DNA from: Chalciporus piperatus
Lineage: Eukaryota; Basidiomycota; Agaricomycetes; Boletales; Boletaceae
Direction: 5' to 3'
DNA: 28,396 nt
Assembly: GCA_038093975.1 (NCBI GenBank)
Contig: JBBPTG010000292.1
Span: 1-28,396, forward strand
Position 1 is the stretch's first letter; every line of letters starts with the position of its first letter. Below the pieces are notes generated by a model that worked only from the letters and a program-made list of their open reading frames with translations, ran no database searches and was not told the DNA's origin. The translations under genes were made by a program, and so were the position numbers. Below are positions 11,759 through 21,654 of the stretch, piece after piece.

Positions 11759-12288
11759 GTACGTGGGGAGATCAGACATAGCGTTTTTGATTCCCATGCT
11801 TTCCCAAGATATACGCTGGCTGACCGCTGGCTTGAGCCCGTTTTATGATGGGGAGTGGTCGAGCGTAACTAAACTCCAGGTCGGTAACATATCGGGATGT
11901 AATTCCTTGGCTAGCAGTACAGCACTCATGCCAGCAGGTCGGCGTCAATTCTGCACGACTAAGTCGTAGGACAACATACAGCCTATGCATTTCGTCAAAT
12001 AATATTTAAGCCCTTGATCATTTCCGAGCCTTTGACTCCCTCATAACACATACATTGCATAGCCCATACCCCCCTGTAACCATAATATTTCTGGTCTCCC
12101 GAACTGCTTTGGATCACTATTTTACATCTCCGATATACTTCATCAGGAAAAACGTCTGCTCATAACTATAGATAAAAGTGAAGAATGTTGCATAATAAGT
12201 TGTTTTATGGAACCGTGCATAGAATTTAAAGGTCCCAATAATTGCTCGTGTCAAGTATGCCCCATTTGAGGCATCATATGGCCGCTGA
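11759..12288. other. Non-coding stretch after the aldolase pseudogene
   Basis: This may hold remains of the aldolase 3' end (up to about 11970). From 11980 to 12290 it is AT-rich with no coding signal, repeat or RNA gene that I can see. Confidence 0.4.
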
Positions 12289-13185
12289 TCAGCAATTTAA
12301 CACCCAAGGTCGTCGCACCTGCTCGTTCGGGTTCGGACTCGTTCGTGGAGGTTGGTAGATGGTGGAAGAAGCGGCGGGAATGGTCTGGGTATGTTGTCTT
12401 CGCTCGCCGTGTTGGGCTGACCGCTTTCTTCGACTCTTTGTCGATCGTTCGTACAGCCTCGACGACCGCTTCCGAGTTCCCTCCTCGATCGACATTTGGT
12501 GATGCGTTTCGTCGTCATCCCGTTCGTCCTTCCTCATTTCCCGTCCGCTTGTGATGCCAGTGTCCTGTCGCGCATGTCTCTGGTCGGTTTTCGTGCGTCT
12601 ATTATCGTGCACGACGCTTCCCGCTCGTTGGATGCGGGGTTGGGCTTCCAAGCGCATATTTTCATTTTGCTCGACTCGCCATCTGCCTTGACGTGTCCGC
12701 TCGATTCGCTCGATTCGACCCTCAATCGCTCGACCGAGTCTCTTGAATGACTCTGGCGACTCGTCTGGTCGCGTTTCGCTCGTCTGTTCGGCTCGTCGAC
12801 TCGTCGTCGTCATCTGGTGGTTTGGTGGGGTCTTTTGGCTGGTAAGTATTGATGACCGCTTTGTAGTGACATTGTCGTCGCCGTTCGTCGAGTCCGTGGG
12901 CTCTCGCACCTTATCGACTCAATTTGCTGCCCCGCTGGTCTCATCTGGGGACTTTGGCTGCCTTCGGGGCTCGTTTGGCGTGCGCAATCAACTCCGCTCG
13001 TTGTTTTGTTGCCCAGTGTCGTCCTCCGCACCATTGGGTCCTCTCGACGCATCTTCAGTGTCGTTGGTGAGCTCGCCACTCGATTCCACCTTCTTCCCGT
13101 TGGGTGGTATGCTCTGGAGGTTCAAGTTGTTCGGCGAGTCTTCGTTTGTGTTCGCTGTCGACCTGGCAGTGGTGGATGTCCTCAT
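12289..13185 (-). other. TCG/CGA-rich low-complexity region with hydrophilic open frames
   Basis: The region is rich in tcg/cga words, which keeps several frames open on both strands. On the minus strand three successive open frames are strongly hydrophilic: MRTSTTARSTANTNEDSPNN (from 13185), MASSPTTLKMRRED (from 13079) and MREPTDSTNGDDNV (12909-12289, 206 aa, Arg-rich, SFKRLGRAIEGRIERIERTR). They could be a frameshifted gag-like remnant or a disordered hypothetical protein. No conserved domain is visible, and no gene call is made beyond this. Confidence 0.2.
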
Positions 13186-13216
13186 TCCGTGTTCATCAAT
13201 TAACTGGCCATCCTGA

Positions 13217-13690
13217 TGCTGTGTTGTGAGGGTGGCGTGAGATGAAAACGCAAGGTACTTATGTCGAACGTTTTAGCTGACCAAGCTCGGTTTTAGGGGT
13301 CACGTGATCGGAAGCCCAGCCACTCGTGACCGTCACGCCGTCCCTGCGAGTCTCAAAGATGTGTGCATGCGCGCGAGGGAGAACTGGGGTTCGTCGTGCT
13401 GTTTCGAATCGTCTACAATACAGGGTGTATAGTGCTACATAGCGAGACTGCCGTGCGGGTATGACAACTTCAAATGACTGTGTGGGCAGTGGGCGAGAAA
13501 TCGAAACTTGAATACAGAGCGAGGACAGCGAGTGATGATGCGGTAGCGGTGTGCGAGTGTTCGCGAGTGTTCGCGGGTGTGAGGAAAGGGGAAGGGACGA
13601 CGTGGCGCATATCTATACGGCCGAGAAGAAGGAATTCGAAAGAATGAATAGAAATGGTGTGGTAGCCCGCGGACGACGGAACGTCGACGG
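13217..13690. other. Intergenic stretch downstream of the recombinase gene
   Basis: I see no gene. A few frames are open by composition only. It contains a short tandem duplication (gtgcgagtgttcgcgagtgttcgcg near 13550). Confidence 0.4.
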
Positions 13691-16185
13691 TCACGATCGC
13701 TCCTCCGGTCGCCCGTTCTTGCTGGTGCGTGGGATGACCTCCCCACGAGATTTGCGCTGGAGCTGAATTGCGTCGAAGAGCAGCTTTGCCCCACGTGCAG
13801 CTGCCGGATACTCTCGAAGGAAAGCAGCCTCGTCACGGCCGAACCTGCTTCCAGAGTGAACGGAGAGCCGTCAGTGACCGAGGTGGCGCACTCACCGACA
13901 AAACTCGTTGGCGATCACCTCACGGAGCTGCCGCTTGGTCGCCGTAAACCGCCGCATCCCTCCCGTGTACCATTCTTTTGGCCAGTCTCGCAGGCCAGCG
14001 ACCCCAGTCGTTGGATCACCCTCCCACTGTTGAACGGCAACCCGCCACGCGTTTTCGCCTCGAGGGATATCCGGGATACTTACGCCGGAAATAGGCGGTG
14101 CGTTCAAGTTGGTCCGTGTACTGGATGTGGCCTGGGGGTGAGGTACGACAGCCGGGGTCGTACGACGGTCCACGCTGGACGGACTTGCAACTGTTGCCCC
14201 GGGAGCAGCCACGACGGGGATGGAAATCGTGGAAAGCGAAGGGCGAAGTGAGTTGGGGGTCGTGGAACTAGAAATAGCAGGGCTGGGGTTGTTCGGGTGG
14301 GGTGCGCGCTGGGATGGTCCAGTCGTGACTTCAAGTTGGACTTGGACAGTGCTTTGAGACGGCAGGGGCGAGTCCGTCGTCACTGGTCGAGTTTGGCGCG
14401 AAGTTCTGGCAGTGGTATGCACAGGTGAGCGAGGGCTTGATACCACGGTTTGGGACGCTGCGAGATTGTGGAGAACCTGGTCGACTTTGAGTGAAAGGCC
14501 TTGCATGTCTCGGTTCAGAGAGAGCCGAAGTTCTCTTGATTCCTCGGCAGTGACGGGAGCAGTGAGAATGTGGTCGCCGTTGAAGCTCGCGGTTGCTTCG
14601 CGTGCGATAGGACATAGGGCGTCTCGGTGGGTTTTTTCGTATCTTGTGAGCTCATCGAGTAAGTAACGTATGAGGGTATCCACCTGACACGATATTTGGT
14701 CAGTCCGTGAGGACCATCAATCGACCCACAAACGTGTGCGATGAAACGTACGCTTTCGCCTTCGGCCCACCCTCCCCACCACCGGATGACTGACAGCGAC
14801 CATCGCTCCCCAAGCGGCGCGAACATGAACCGGTACTGTGCGCCGCCACGACGGAAGCAGTGGCTGGTGTATCGTGTTGATAACGAGGCTTCTTCACACA
14901 CCCACGACAGCATCTTCATCACGGTGTCATACGACATTTCCTCGGTGGGATACACGATCCCATTGGTGCTCGCGCGGGGAAAGAGGAACTCGTCTGGTTG
15001 AAGTTGTCGCCGCAAGACAATCAGTTCCAAGAATGCAACCCAAGCTCGAAGATGGGTGAACATGCAGATCTCGGGCGTCTTCGGCTGGGCATAGATCTCG
15101 TACTCACACCCTGTCAACCACGATTTGGCCGGGATTTTTCACAGTTGTAGCTCATGTACCTTCCAGGGCACCATCGGTTTCCCCCTTCCTCTGCCATCCT
15201 TTACGATTGAGTAGACTGACGACGTCATGCGGAATGTTGTACGGAGTTCGCCCGGCGCAATCGAACCGAATATCTTTCCGTGTCAACTTGGTGAGCTCGA
15301 AATTACTGGTTCGCGGCAAGCGCCGTCATGCCAGAACGTCAGCGCACCAATCCCCTCTTGAGTCATAGAAAAAATTACCGCGTCCAAATCGTGAAGCCCG
15401 TGCTTGCAAACGCTCGGATCATAAGATGTTCACGGACGAGGTTGACATCGTCACCATCTGGCAATGTCCCCACTGATGCACTCGCCATCACTCGGTCAAG
15501 GACTTCGGGTGGACATTTAGCGAACGACCAGGTCATCATCTTCTGCATATCTTGTATTGTCATCGCAGATGCATGGTTACGCATTCCTCCATCAGCCCCG
15601 GCGTTGTTCTTTAAGATCTCGATCATGTCCTGCACAGCCGCAGACAGCGCCGGGTTCCCGGAAACCTCGCCGGAAACCTTGTCACAACGATATGGGCCGC
15701 GGTATGTCTCATCTTGTCTGTAATGGCAGGCAGTGAGTAAACAAGTAGAGAATGGACTGATCCTCGTAAGCTCTGGAGGTTATCACCTACGCGTGATCCC
15801 AAAGGCCTTTGAAGGCCGAGTAGACTGCCCATGTTGTGCTGATACCTCTGCCTTCTGTGAGCCCCTTCTGGACCAGGAACAGCTCGAGTGCCTCGGCGGA
15901 GTAATGGTTGGGTTTGTCGTCGAACGCGTGGCTGAATGCATCAAGGTCGACATCCTGCGGAGGGCCATCTGCCGTTTCACGCTTTTGTGCTACGATGGAG
16001 GACAGGAACTCTCGCCCCCTGCGGATGTGACCCTGGTAGTTGCTCCGTGTCCCGGCTGCCTTCAACAACGTTTCTCGACCGTTCTCGCGGTATTGGGTGA
16101 GTGTAGAAATTGACGCTGTGGCAACCTTGCGCTTCTTGGTCGTATTTTCGGCAGGTGCGATTTTGCGAGTCCGAGCTCGGGCCAT
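13691..16185 (-). CDS. Crypton-like tyrosine recombinase, 726 aa
   Basis: The predicted product is a DNA breaking-rejoining enzyme of the phage-integrase fold. Six exons join in frame: 15791-16185, 15379-15717, 15160-15305, 14752-15110, 13896-14683 and 13691-13844; introns are 49-73 bp. The start at 16185 gives a basic N-terminus (MARARTRKIAP...TKKRK) and a helical core-binding region (TLLKAAGTRSNYQGHIRRGREF). The catalytic domain shows R245 in TGFTIWTRNFELTKL, H377 and R380 in TSHCFRRGGAQ, the Trp-rich RWWGGWAEGE, and the likely nucleophile Y420 in TLIRYLLDEL. A disordered Ser/Thr/Pro linker follows. The C-terminal unit GLRDWPKEWYTGGMRRFTATKR plus FGRDEAAFLREYP could be a GCR1_C-like DNA-binding domain, as in Cryptons (inference). 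All key residues are present and no frame is broken. Confidence 0.85.
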
Positions 16186-16305
16186 TAATTGATGTTGGAG
16201 TGATGTTTCGGGAGGGGGAGTGATGATGCCGAAGGTGAGGGTCAAGCTATGACCCCTAAATACATTACACATCTTCGTATTTCCGACTACATCAAAGGAT
16301 AGAAA

Positions 16306-16623
16306 ATGAGCTCGTCATCACCAGAGAACAGACAGTCACGGTACAGGTCGAGTGTTACCCACACTCCAGCTGACCAGACAGCAATGGAGTGCTTCGGGGT
16401 TGACTTCACAGAAGCAATCACTCGTATCGCGCGAAATCATGGTTTTCGAGCCACCATTGCATTTCGAGTTCACGCCCGTGTCAACGACCTGAGGAAGACA
16501 GATTATATTCTCTATAGAATGAGAAAGGCTGCTGCGACAGCAGCAGAACTCGAGATCACAAGAGAAGAGGAGTATACATCAGAGGGGGTCAGAACCAACT
16601 CCGAGGCTCGGGACTGTGAGTAG
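16306..16623 (+). CDS. Small hypothetical protein, 105 aa
   Basis: Single-exon open frame divergent from the recombinase, with 120 bp between starts. The product begins MSSSSPENRQSRYRSSVTHT and has a compact, mixed-polarity middle (MECFGVDFTEAITRIARNHG, DYILYRMRKAAATAAELEI) that reads like folded protein rather than random sequence. No known domain or signal peptide is seen. Its position suggests it could belong to the recombinase-bearing element, but no element ends were found. It might also be the first exon of a longer gene or a remnant. Confidence 0.45.
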   Translation: MSSSSPENRQSRYRSSVTHTPADQTAMECFGVDFTEAITRIARNHGFRATIAFRVHARVNDLRKTDYILYRMRKAAATAAELEITREEEYTSEGVRTNSEARDCE

Positions 16624-16966
16624 GCAAGCAAGACCACACTCGTTTGGCACTCCTACTGACCCAAATGCACAGTAGAGTCTTGAAGCTTGAAGGACCCACT
16701 TCGTCACGAGTCATTAGCATTCCCAGGATGGGTAGTATACCGATGGGTTGCATAAATCAATGCTCATGTGCGGACGCGGACGCGAACGTGAATATTCACG
16801 TTCGCGTCCGCGTCCGCACACAAGCAGAGCAACACACGATGCCATTTCTATTACATTGACACTGTGTTTTCACTTGTCGACAATTCTCCGTAATTAAAGG
16901 CACTCTACAGAAAAGAGGTGTGTGTGAGATAGGTGTGAGTCAACGAAAATATGGACGAGGGGACAT
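16624..16966. other. Gene-free stretch containing the palindrome
   Basis: No coding signal is visible. The only structure seen is the 54-bp palindrome near its middle. Confidence 0.5.
16767..16820. repeat. Perfect 54-bp palindrome
   Basis: Two 27-base arms with no spacer, centred between 16793 and 16794 in aatatt. Every base pairs (checked base by base); the next pair, 16766 and 16821, does not. Each arm carries the near-tandem hexamers gcggac gcggac gcgaac. It lies in a gene-free stretch between the small ORF and the actin pseudogene. Confidence 0.97.
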
Positions 16967-18075
16967 GCAGTGAACGACACCAGGACCGGACTCGTCGTAC
17001 TCTTGCTTGGAGACACAAGTTCTGGAAGGTGCTGAGAAACGCAACGATAGAACCACCGATCCAGACCGCGTATTTCCGTTCAGGAGGAGCGACGATCTTG
17101 ACCTATGGGGGAGGTGAGACGACAAAAACACAGCCATGAAGACGATGGACGGACCTTCATGCTCGAAGGCGAGAGCGACGTCAACTCCTTCTGCATACGG
17201 TCAGCAATACCAGGGAACATGGTGGTACCACCAGAGAGGACGACATTGCCGTAAAGGTCACGACGAATGTCAAGATCACACTTGAAGATCGAGTTGTACC
17301 TGGATCGCTCGGATGGAGGAAACCTACGACGTCTCGTGGATAACAGCAGCTCCAAGACCGAGGAATGCAGGTTGGAAGAGAGCCTCGGGTGCGCGGAACC
17401 TGGGGAGAATCGATCAACGGTGAGATCATCCATGATGTGAGATATACCCACCGTTCATTGCCGATGGTGATCACTTGACCGTCAGGAAGCTCGTAGCTCT
17501 TCTCGAGGGCCGAGGATTGAGCAGCGGTCTGGAGTTCTTGCTCGAAGTCGAGGGCGACGTAGCAAAGCTTCTCCTTGATGTCACGAACGATTTCACGCTC
17601 GGCAGTCGCCGTGAAGGAGTAACCATGCTCGATCAAGTTCTTGATCAAGTAATCCGAGTCAGTCAAGTCACGACCAGCGAGGTCGAGACGGAGGATGGCG
17701 TGAGGGAGAGCGAAACCCTCGTAGATGGGGACGGTGTGGGTGACACCATCACCAGAGTCCATGACGATACCGGTTGTACGACCTGAGGCGTAGAGCGACA
17801 AGACGGCCTGGATGGCGACATAGAAAGCAGGGGCGTTGAACGTCTCAAACATGATTTGGGTCATCTTTTCACGGTTGGTATTTGGGTTGGGGGGAGATTC
17901 CGTGAGGAGGACCGGGTGCCCTTGCAGGGCGACACGAAGTTCGTTGTAGAAAGTGTGGGGCCAGATCTTCTCCGTGTCGTCAGGTGTCGTCCCAGTTCGT
18001 TACGATACTAGAGTCTAGTAGTGAGTTCGATGGGATACTTCAAGGTGAATATACCACGCTGAATTGGGCTTCGTC
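16967..18075 (-). pseudogene. Actin pseudogene (5' truncated, several frame breaks)
   Basis: Actin is the filament-forming ATPase of the cytoskeleton; this copy is clearly broken. Recognisable segments run in order on the minus strand: DEAQ (18075), [173 protein letters not shown] and [14 protein letters not shown]. About 55 N-terminal residues are missing. Breaks include a 1-base loss after DEAQ, a 10-bp near-duplication at about 17971-17990 that creates a stop, two extra residues in [12 protein letters not shown], a 28-bp gap at an intron site (17300-17327), a 2-base loss near 17020, and loss of the usual stop. It retains introns, so it is not a processed copy. Confidence 0.93.
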
Positions 18076-18655
18076 GCGTCGCGTGGGATGGAACTGGTTT
18101 GCGAGAGTGTTGATGTGTAGCGTGTTCGTTGACTCGGACTCAGTGAGAACATCCAGCAGTCGCTGTTGGTCGATTTTTTGGCGGCGCTGCGCGCGCCCAG
18201 GGAGAATAAAGTGCACGAAAGTGCGAATAAAGTGAATCAAACGTCCCGATCGACTTTATTTCACGGTAAATTCTCGTTTTACAGCTTGGAATTTTACCGG
18301 CATGTAGGGAGCGCTCCGAGCCGTTTTCGCGTGTGCTGGACGGAATTCGAGATCTCGATCCTCGATAGCGACTCGGATCGATTCAACAATTATAACGACG
18401 AGATACACACCATACTATGAACACATCGCACCAGTATTTTCCTCATTCACAATGCTGAATTGGATGCTGGCACGTCCGTTCCCCAGCGTACAATGGATAC
18501 GACGCGTCGCGCGGGTCCGTCACGTGGCGTCGAAGTCACGTGCCGATCGGTTTTATGGGACCGGGGTAAAATACCACAAAAAAACCAACTTACTTGACGA
18601 TTTTTTTTTACCATGGCCGAAGTTATGTAATACATAGTCATATGGCCACAACCAC
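18076..18655. other. Gene-free stretch between actin pseudogene and LTR
   Basis: No coding signal is visible. Two gtcacgtg-type words occur at about 18520-18545, and short A and T runs follow up to the LTR. This is probably the insertion target of the retrotransposon. Confidence 0.4.
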
Positions 18656-18859
18656 TGTAACGGTTGGGAGTCACGCGGCCGCCAGAGTCTTAGCTGTCAG
18701 CTTACGAGGTCTTATCTTACTCATCACGTCTACTCGTCGTATATAAGGACCCGCCTGTAACTTCTTCTCCTCAGTCAATCCAGTAGGACTTACACCCGTC
18801 TGTTCTCTTGTTTGATTCTTCGTGGGACTTCATTACTGCTTCGGTAGTCTGAGGTTACA
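18656..18859 (+). repeat. LTR of gypsy element (5' LTR position)
   Basis: 204 bp, beginning TGTAACGG and ending GGTTACA, with the short inverted ends tgtaac/gttaca. A TATA box (tatataag) lies at 18740-18747. Aligned by eye with the reverse complement of 25312-25515, it has the same length and differs at 2 positions. Confidence 0.93.
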
Positions 18860-20002
18860 TCTTTTTGACGGTACCAAGTACCTTATCTTTACTTCTTTAT
18901 CTTTTCGTCGATAATCGATTTGACCTAACGGGATAGGCCCTCCCGGACCGTCAATCGACCCTTCGACACCCATCGTATCAACAACATCAGCAATCAACTT
19001 TATCTACTATCCAAACTAAAAAACCGATCTTCGACATGTCTAGGTACAACCTACGCAGCGCAGCTCCCCGCAACATCGCTACTCGCCCGAGACGTCGGGC
19101 TAATAGTGAGTCTTCTCCCTTGGCACCCCTTCCTATCACACCTCCTGGACTCGGACTACCCCGGGCCAGTCCTCGAGTCGGGGAAGGGCTGGCCGACACG
19201 TCGCGTTTATTCAGCGATGTCGTCGCCGCCAGAACGCCGACCCCACCGCCATCGGTGGCTGGAAGCGAGAATGATCCGGGCGATCCTGTTGCGTTGTCAA
19301 CCGTGTCCGTAGATCAGAATATACCAAATTACATTACCTCTTCGCGAGTGATACCTGGAGGCTTCCAGACGAGCCCTGCTGCAGACGAGCAGGAAGAATG
19401 GTCAACCGTACAGCGCCGAAAGAAACGCGCTACTGTCACTAGTATCTCTGAACACGAACGAGTCCCGCTGTCGCCAGCGTCGACTGTTCGCATGGCTGAA
19501 CGAAGCCTAAGTGTCAATGACCAACGCCGGATGGCTAAGCGTAGCCATGCCGAGGCAACCGCTCGCGATGATGCAAGCGACAGCACCTCAGTGCCTGACG
19601 ACGAGATCGTCAACAAAGGAAAGGGAATTGACCCCAGGAACTGGGGCCAACTCAGTGTTGAGCCAGATGACGTCGATATTGATCGTCAGCGAGCTGAGCT
19701 GGTGTACTGGGCACAACACGAAAATGTGAATGCCCAGGCGGGACCTTCTCGATCCGCACTTGCCAATGTACATCCCGAGTCGTCTGATACCGACGACGGA
19801 TCGTACTCGCTGCCTGAGCCCAGGCGAGAGAAACCTCGTAAGAAGAGCAAACGGCGGGGGTCCAGAGTACGACACTCTGACATGAATAACGGAACCCCGC
19901 GAGGGCGCCAGCCGCTCGAGGCTAGCACCCCAAATCCTATCAAGAAGTTGATCAGTAATGCTTTGGACTCCAAGAAAAGGAAACCAAGGACATCTACAGT
20001 TA
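18656..20002 (+). mobile_element. 5' fragment of a Ty3/gypsy LTR retrotransposon (LTR, leader, gag)
   Basis: A 204-bp LTR, a leader of about 175 bp and the start of gag lie in sense order on the plus strand. The internal part is cut off at 20003, where the foldback-like element begins. No protease, reverse transcriptase or integrase follows on this strand. The LTR belongs to the same family as the one at 25312-25515. No standard tRNA primer-binding site is obvious just after the LTR. Confidence 0.85.
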
Positions 20003-20028
20003 CATCAGCAACACTGCAAAAAGTCTGA
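19036..20028 (+). CDS. Truncated gag-like protein of the gypsy element
   Basis: Structural (capsid-type) protein of the retrotransposon, N-terminal part only. The ORF starts MSRYNLRSAAPRN and is rich in Ser, Pro and Arg. It contains EEWSTVQRRKKRATV and KGKGIDPRNWGQ, segments of a kind I associate with gag proteins of agaricomycete gypsy elements. A basic tract (PRREKPRKKSKRRGSRV) lies near the end. The last codons and the stop at 20026-20028 fall inside the inverted end of the foldback-like element, so the natural C-terminus (capsid core and zinc knuckle) is missing. It is probably non-functional. Confidence 0.75.
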   Translation: MSRYNLRSAAPRNIATRPRRRANSESSPLAPLPITPPGLGLPRASPRVGEGLADTSRLFSDVVAARTPTPPPSVAGSENDPGDPVALSTVSVDQNIPNYITSSRVIPGGFQTSPAADEQEEWSTVQRRKKRATVTSISEHERVPLSPASTVRMAERSLSVNDQRRMAKRSHAEATARDDASDSTSVPDDEIVNKGKGIDPRNWGQLSVEPDDVDIDRQRAELVYWAQHENVNAQAGPSRSALANVHPESSDTDDGSYSLPEPRREKPRKKSKRRGSRVRHSDMNNGTPRGRQPLEASTPNPIKKLISNALDSKKRKPRTSTVTSATLQKV

Positions 20029-20056
20029 AGTTACTGGAATGACTGGATCAGTTAAA
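20003..20056 (+). repeat. Left terminal inverted repeat, perfect 54 bp
   Basis: Begins catcagcaacactgc and ends at cagttaaa. It is a base-for-base reverse complement of 23430-23483. The match stops at the outer neighbours 20002 (a) and 23484 (c). Confidence 0.95.
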
Positions 20057-20590
20057 CCAGTACACCAGTTGCTCAGTTGCCCAGTCATCCACTGGCAGTC
20101 AGCCAGTCATTTCAGTAATCTCATTGGTTCATTAGCCCAGTCACTTCAGTAGTCTCAGTAGCTCAGTAGCCCAGTGTTCCAGTCATCCAGTTATCTCAGT
20201 AGCCTAGTAGCCCAGTTTCCCAGTCATGTAGTCATCTCAGCAGCCTAGTAGCCCAGTGCCCTAGTTATCCAGCAATCCAGTTGTCTCATTACTCCAGCCA
20301 TCCAGTATTCCAGTATTCCAGCAATCTAGTCACTCAGTGGTCCAGTAATCCAGTAGTCTCAGTAGTCCAGTCATCCAGCCATTCAGTCATCCAGTCATTT
20401 CAGTAATCCAGTCACTCAGTAATCCAGTAATCTAGTCACTCCAGTCACTCCAGTCACACAAGTCACACCAGTAACCCAGTCACCAGTCACTTCCAGTCAC
20501 CTCAGTAATCCAGTCACCTCAGTAATCCAGTCACCCAGTCACCTCAATAATCCAGTCACCCAGTAATCCAGTCACCCAGTCCCAATTACT
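20057..20590 (+). repeat. Left arm minisatellite (ccagtcatccagtaat family)
   Basis: Degenerate tandem units of about 8-16 bp built from cagtcatc, cagtaatc and cagtcact words, about 530 bp in all. It is the complement of the right arm motif. No coding sense. Confidence 0.9.
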
Positions 20591-20775
20591 AGTTCACTAT
20601 ATCTTATGATTAATTCACACCTTATGACAGTTCAGAAAATGCGAAATATATTATGTCTAACTATTACATGTATTGTGGTACAATAGTTACTAGTTAATGA
20701 AGTGCCATGCAACACGAGCAGCTATGTACGAGGTGAGTAGGTGTGTTAGTCAACAAATAAACACGAACCTCTGAA
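20591..20775. other. AT-rich spacer inside the foldback-like element
   Basis: Short spacer between the left minisatellite arm and the hairpin array. No feature is seen. Confidence 0.4.
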
Positions 20776-21531
20776 GCCAGCGGGGCTGTTGAGCCCGTGC
20801 CGGCCATGTGTTGGTGTCGAGGTTGAAGGTGGGAGGTGGTGGGGGGGAGACAACCCAAGCGGCTGTCGTTGAAGTGAGTGGATGAGGTGATGGGTGAGGA
20901 AACACGAACCTCGTGATGCCGGCGGGGCTGCTGAGCCCACACCGGCCGTTTTTTTTTACGATCGAGTTTGAGGGAGCGAGGTGGTGGGGGGGAGACAGCC
21001 CGAGCGGCTCTGTACGAGGTGAGAGAGGATGGTGGTGGGTGAGGAAAAACACACCATGTGCTGCCGGCGGGGCTGTTGAGCCCACGCCGGCCATCGAGTT
21101 CGAGGTCGAGGTTGTTTGAGGGTTTGGAGGTGGTGGTGGTTCGTACAGCCCGAGCGGCGCTGTACGAGATGAGAGGTGGTGGTGGTGGGTGAGGAAGAAC
21201 ACACCGTGTGCTGCCGGCGGGGCTGTTGAGCCCTCGCCGGCCGCGTTTTCGCGTTTTCGTCGTTTTCGTGTCGAGAGTGGTGTGGTAGGTGGTAGTGGGC
21301 CGAGCAGTGCAAGCGGCTGTTTGCGGGGTGAGCGGGTGGCTTATCACTCACCTCGTGAAGCCGGCGGGGCTGTTGAGCCCACGCCGGCCGCGTTTTCGCA
21401 TTTTCGTCGTTTTCGTGTCGAGAGTGAGGTGGTAGGTGGCAGCAGGCTGTTTGCGAGGTGAGCGGATGTGGTGGTGAGCGAGTTTTCACTCACCTGGCGA
21501 TGCCGGCGGGGCTTTTGAGCACTCGCCGGCC
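20776..21531. repeat. Six hairpin repeats, about 145-bp period
   Basis: A 30-bp GC-rich hairpin (gccggcggggctgttgagccc plus the returning arm) recurs at 20776, 20918, 21063, 21213, 21360 and 21502; spacings are 142, 145, 150, 147 and 142 bp. Each can fold with a 4-base loop. Between hairpins lie similar stretches rich in ggtggtggg and, in later copies, cgttttcg. Open frames across the array are repeat artefacts. Confidence 0.92.
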
Positions 21532-21654
21532 GTTTTGCTGTTGTTGAGGTGGTGTAGTGGTGAGAGAGAGTCGAAGAGGTGGCGCGGCAAATTCAACATG
21601 GTCACGTGACTTTTTCGCGCGGATTTTTTGTCAAGTCCGAGCATTAGGGAAATG

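Noticed and set aside
12743..13216. Plus-strand 157-aa ORF
   Set aside because: Strong Ser/Val/Phe bias from tcg/tt-rich sequence, open on both strands, no domain or intron signal.
13435..13836. Minus-strand 133-aa ORF at the end of the recombinase gene
   Set aside because: It overlaps the last recombinase exon in another frame and has no protein-like features; the spliced recombinase frame explains this DNA better.
17475..17786. Plus-strand ORF across the actin copy
   Set aside because: It is antisense to the recognisable actin sequence.
20694..21489. Long open frames on both strands across the hairpin array
   Set aside because: They repeat with the 145-bp period, are low-complexity Pro/His/Ser-rich and are open only because of the repeat; no domain or start context.
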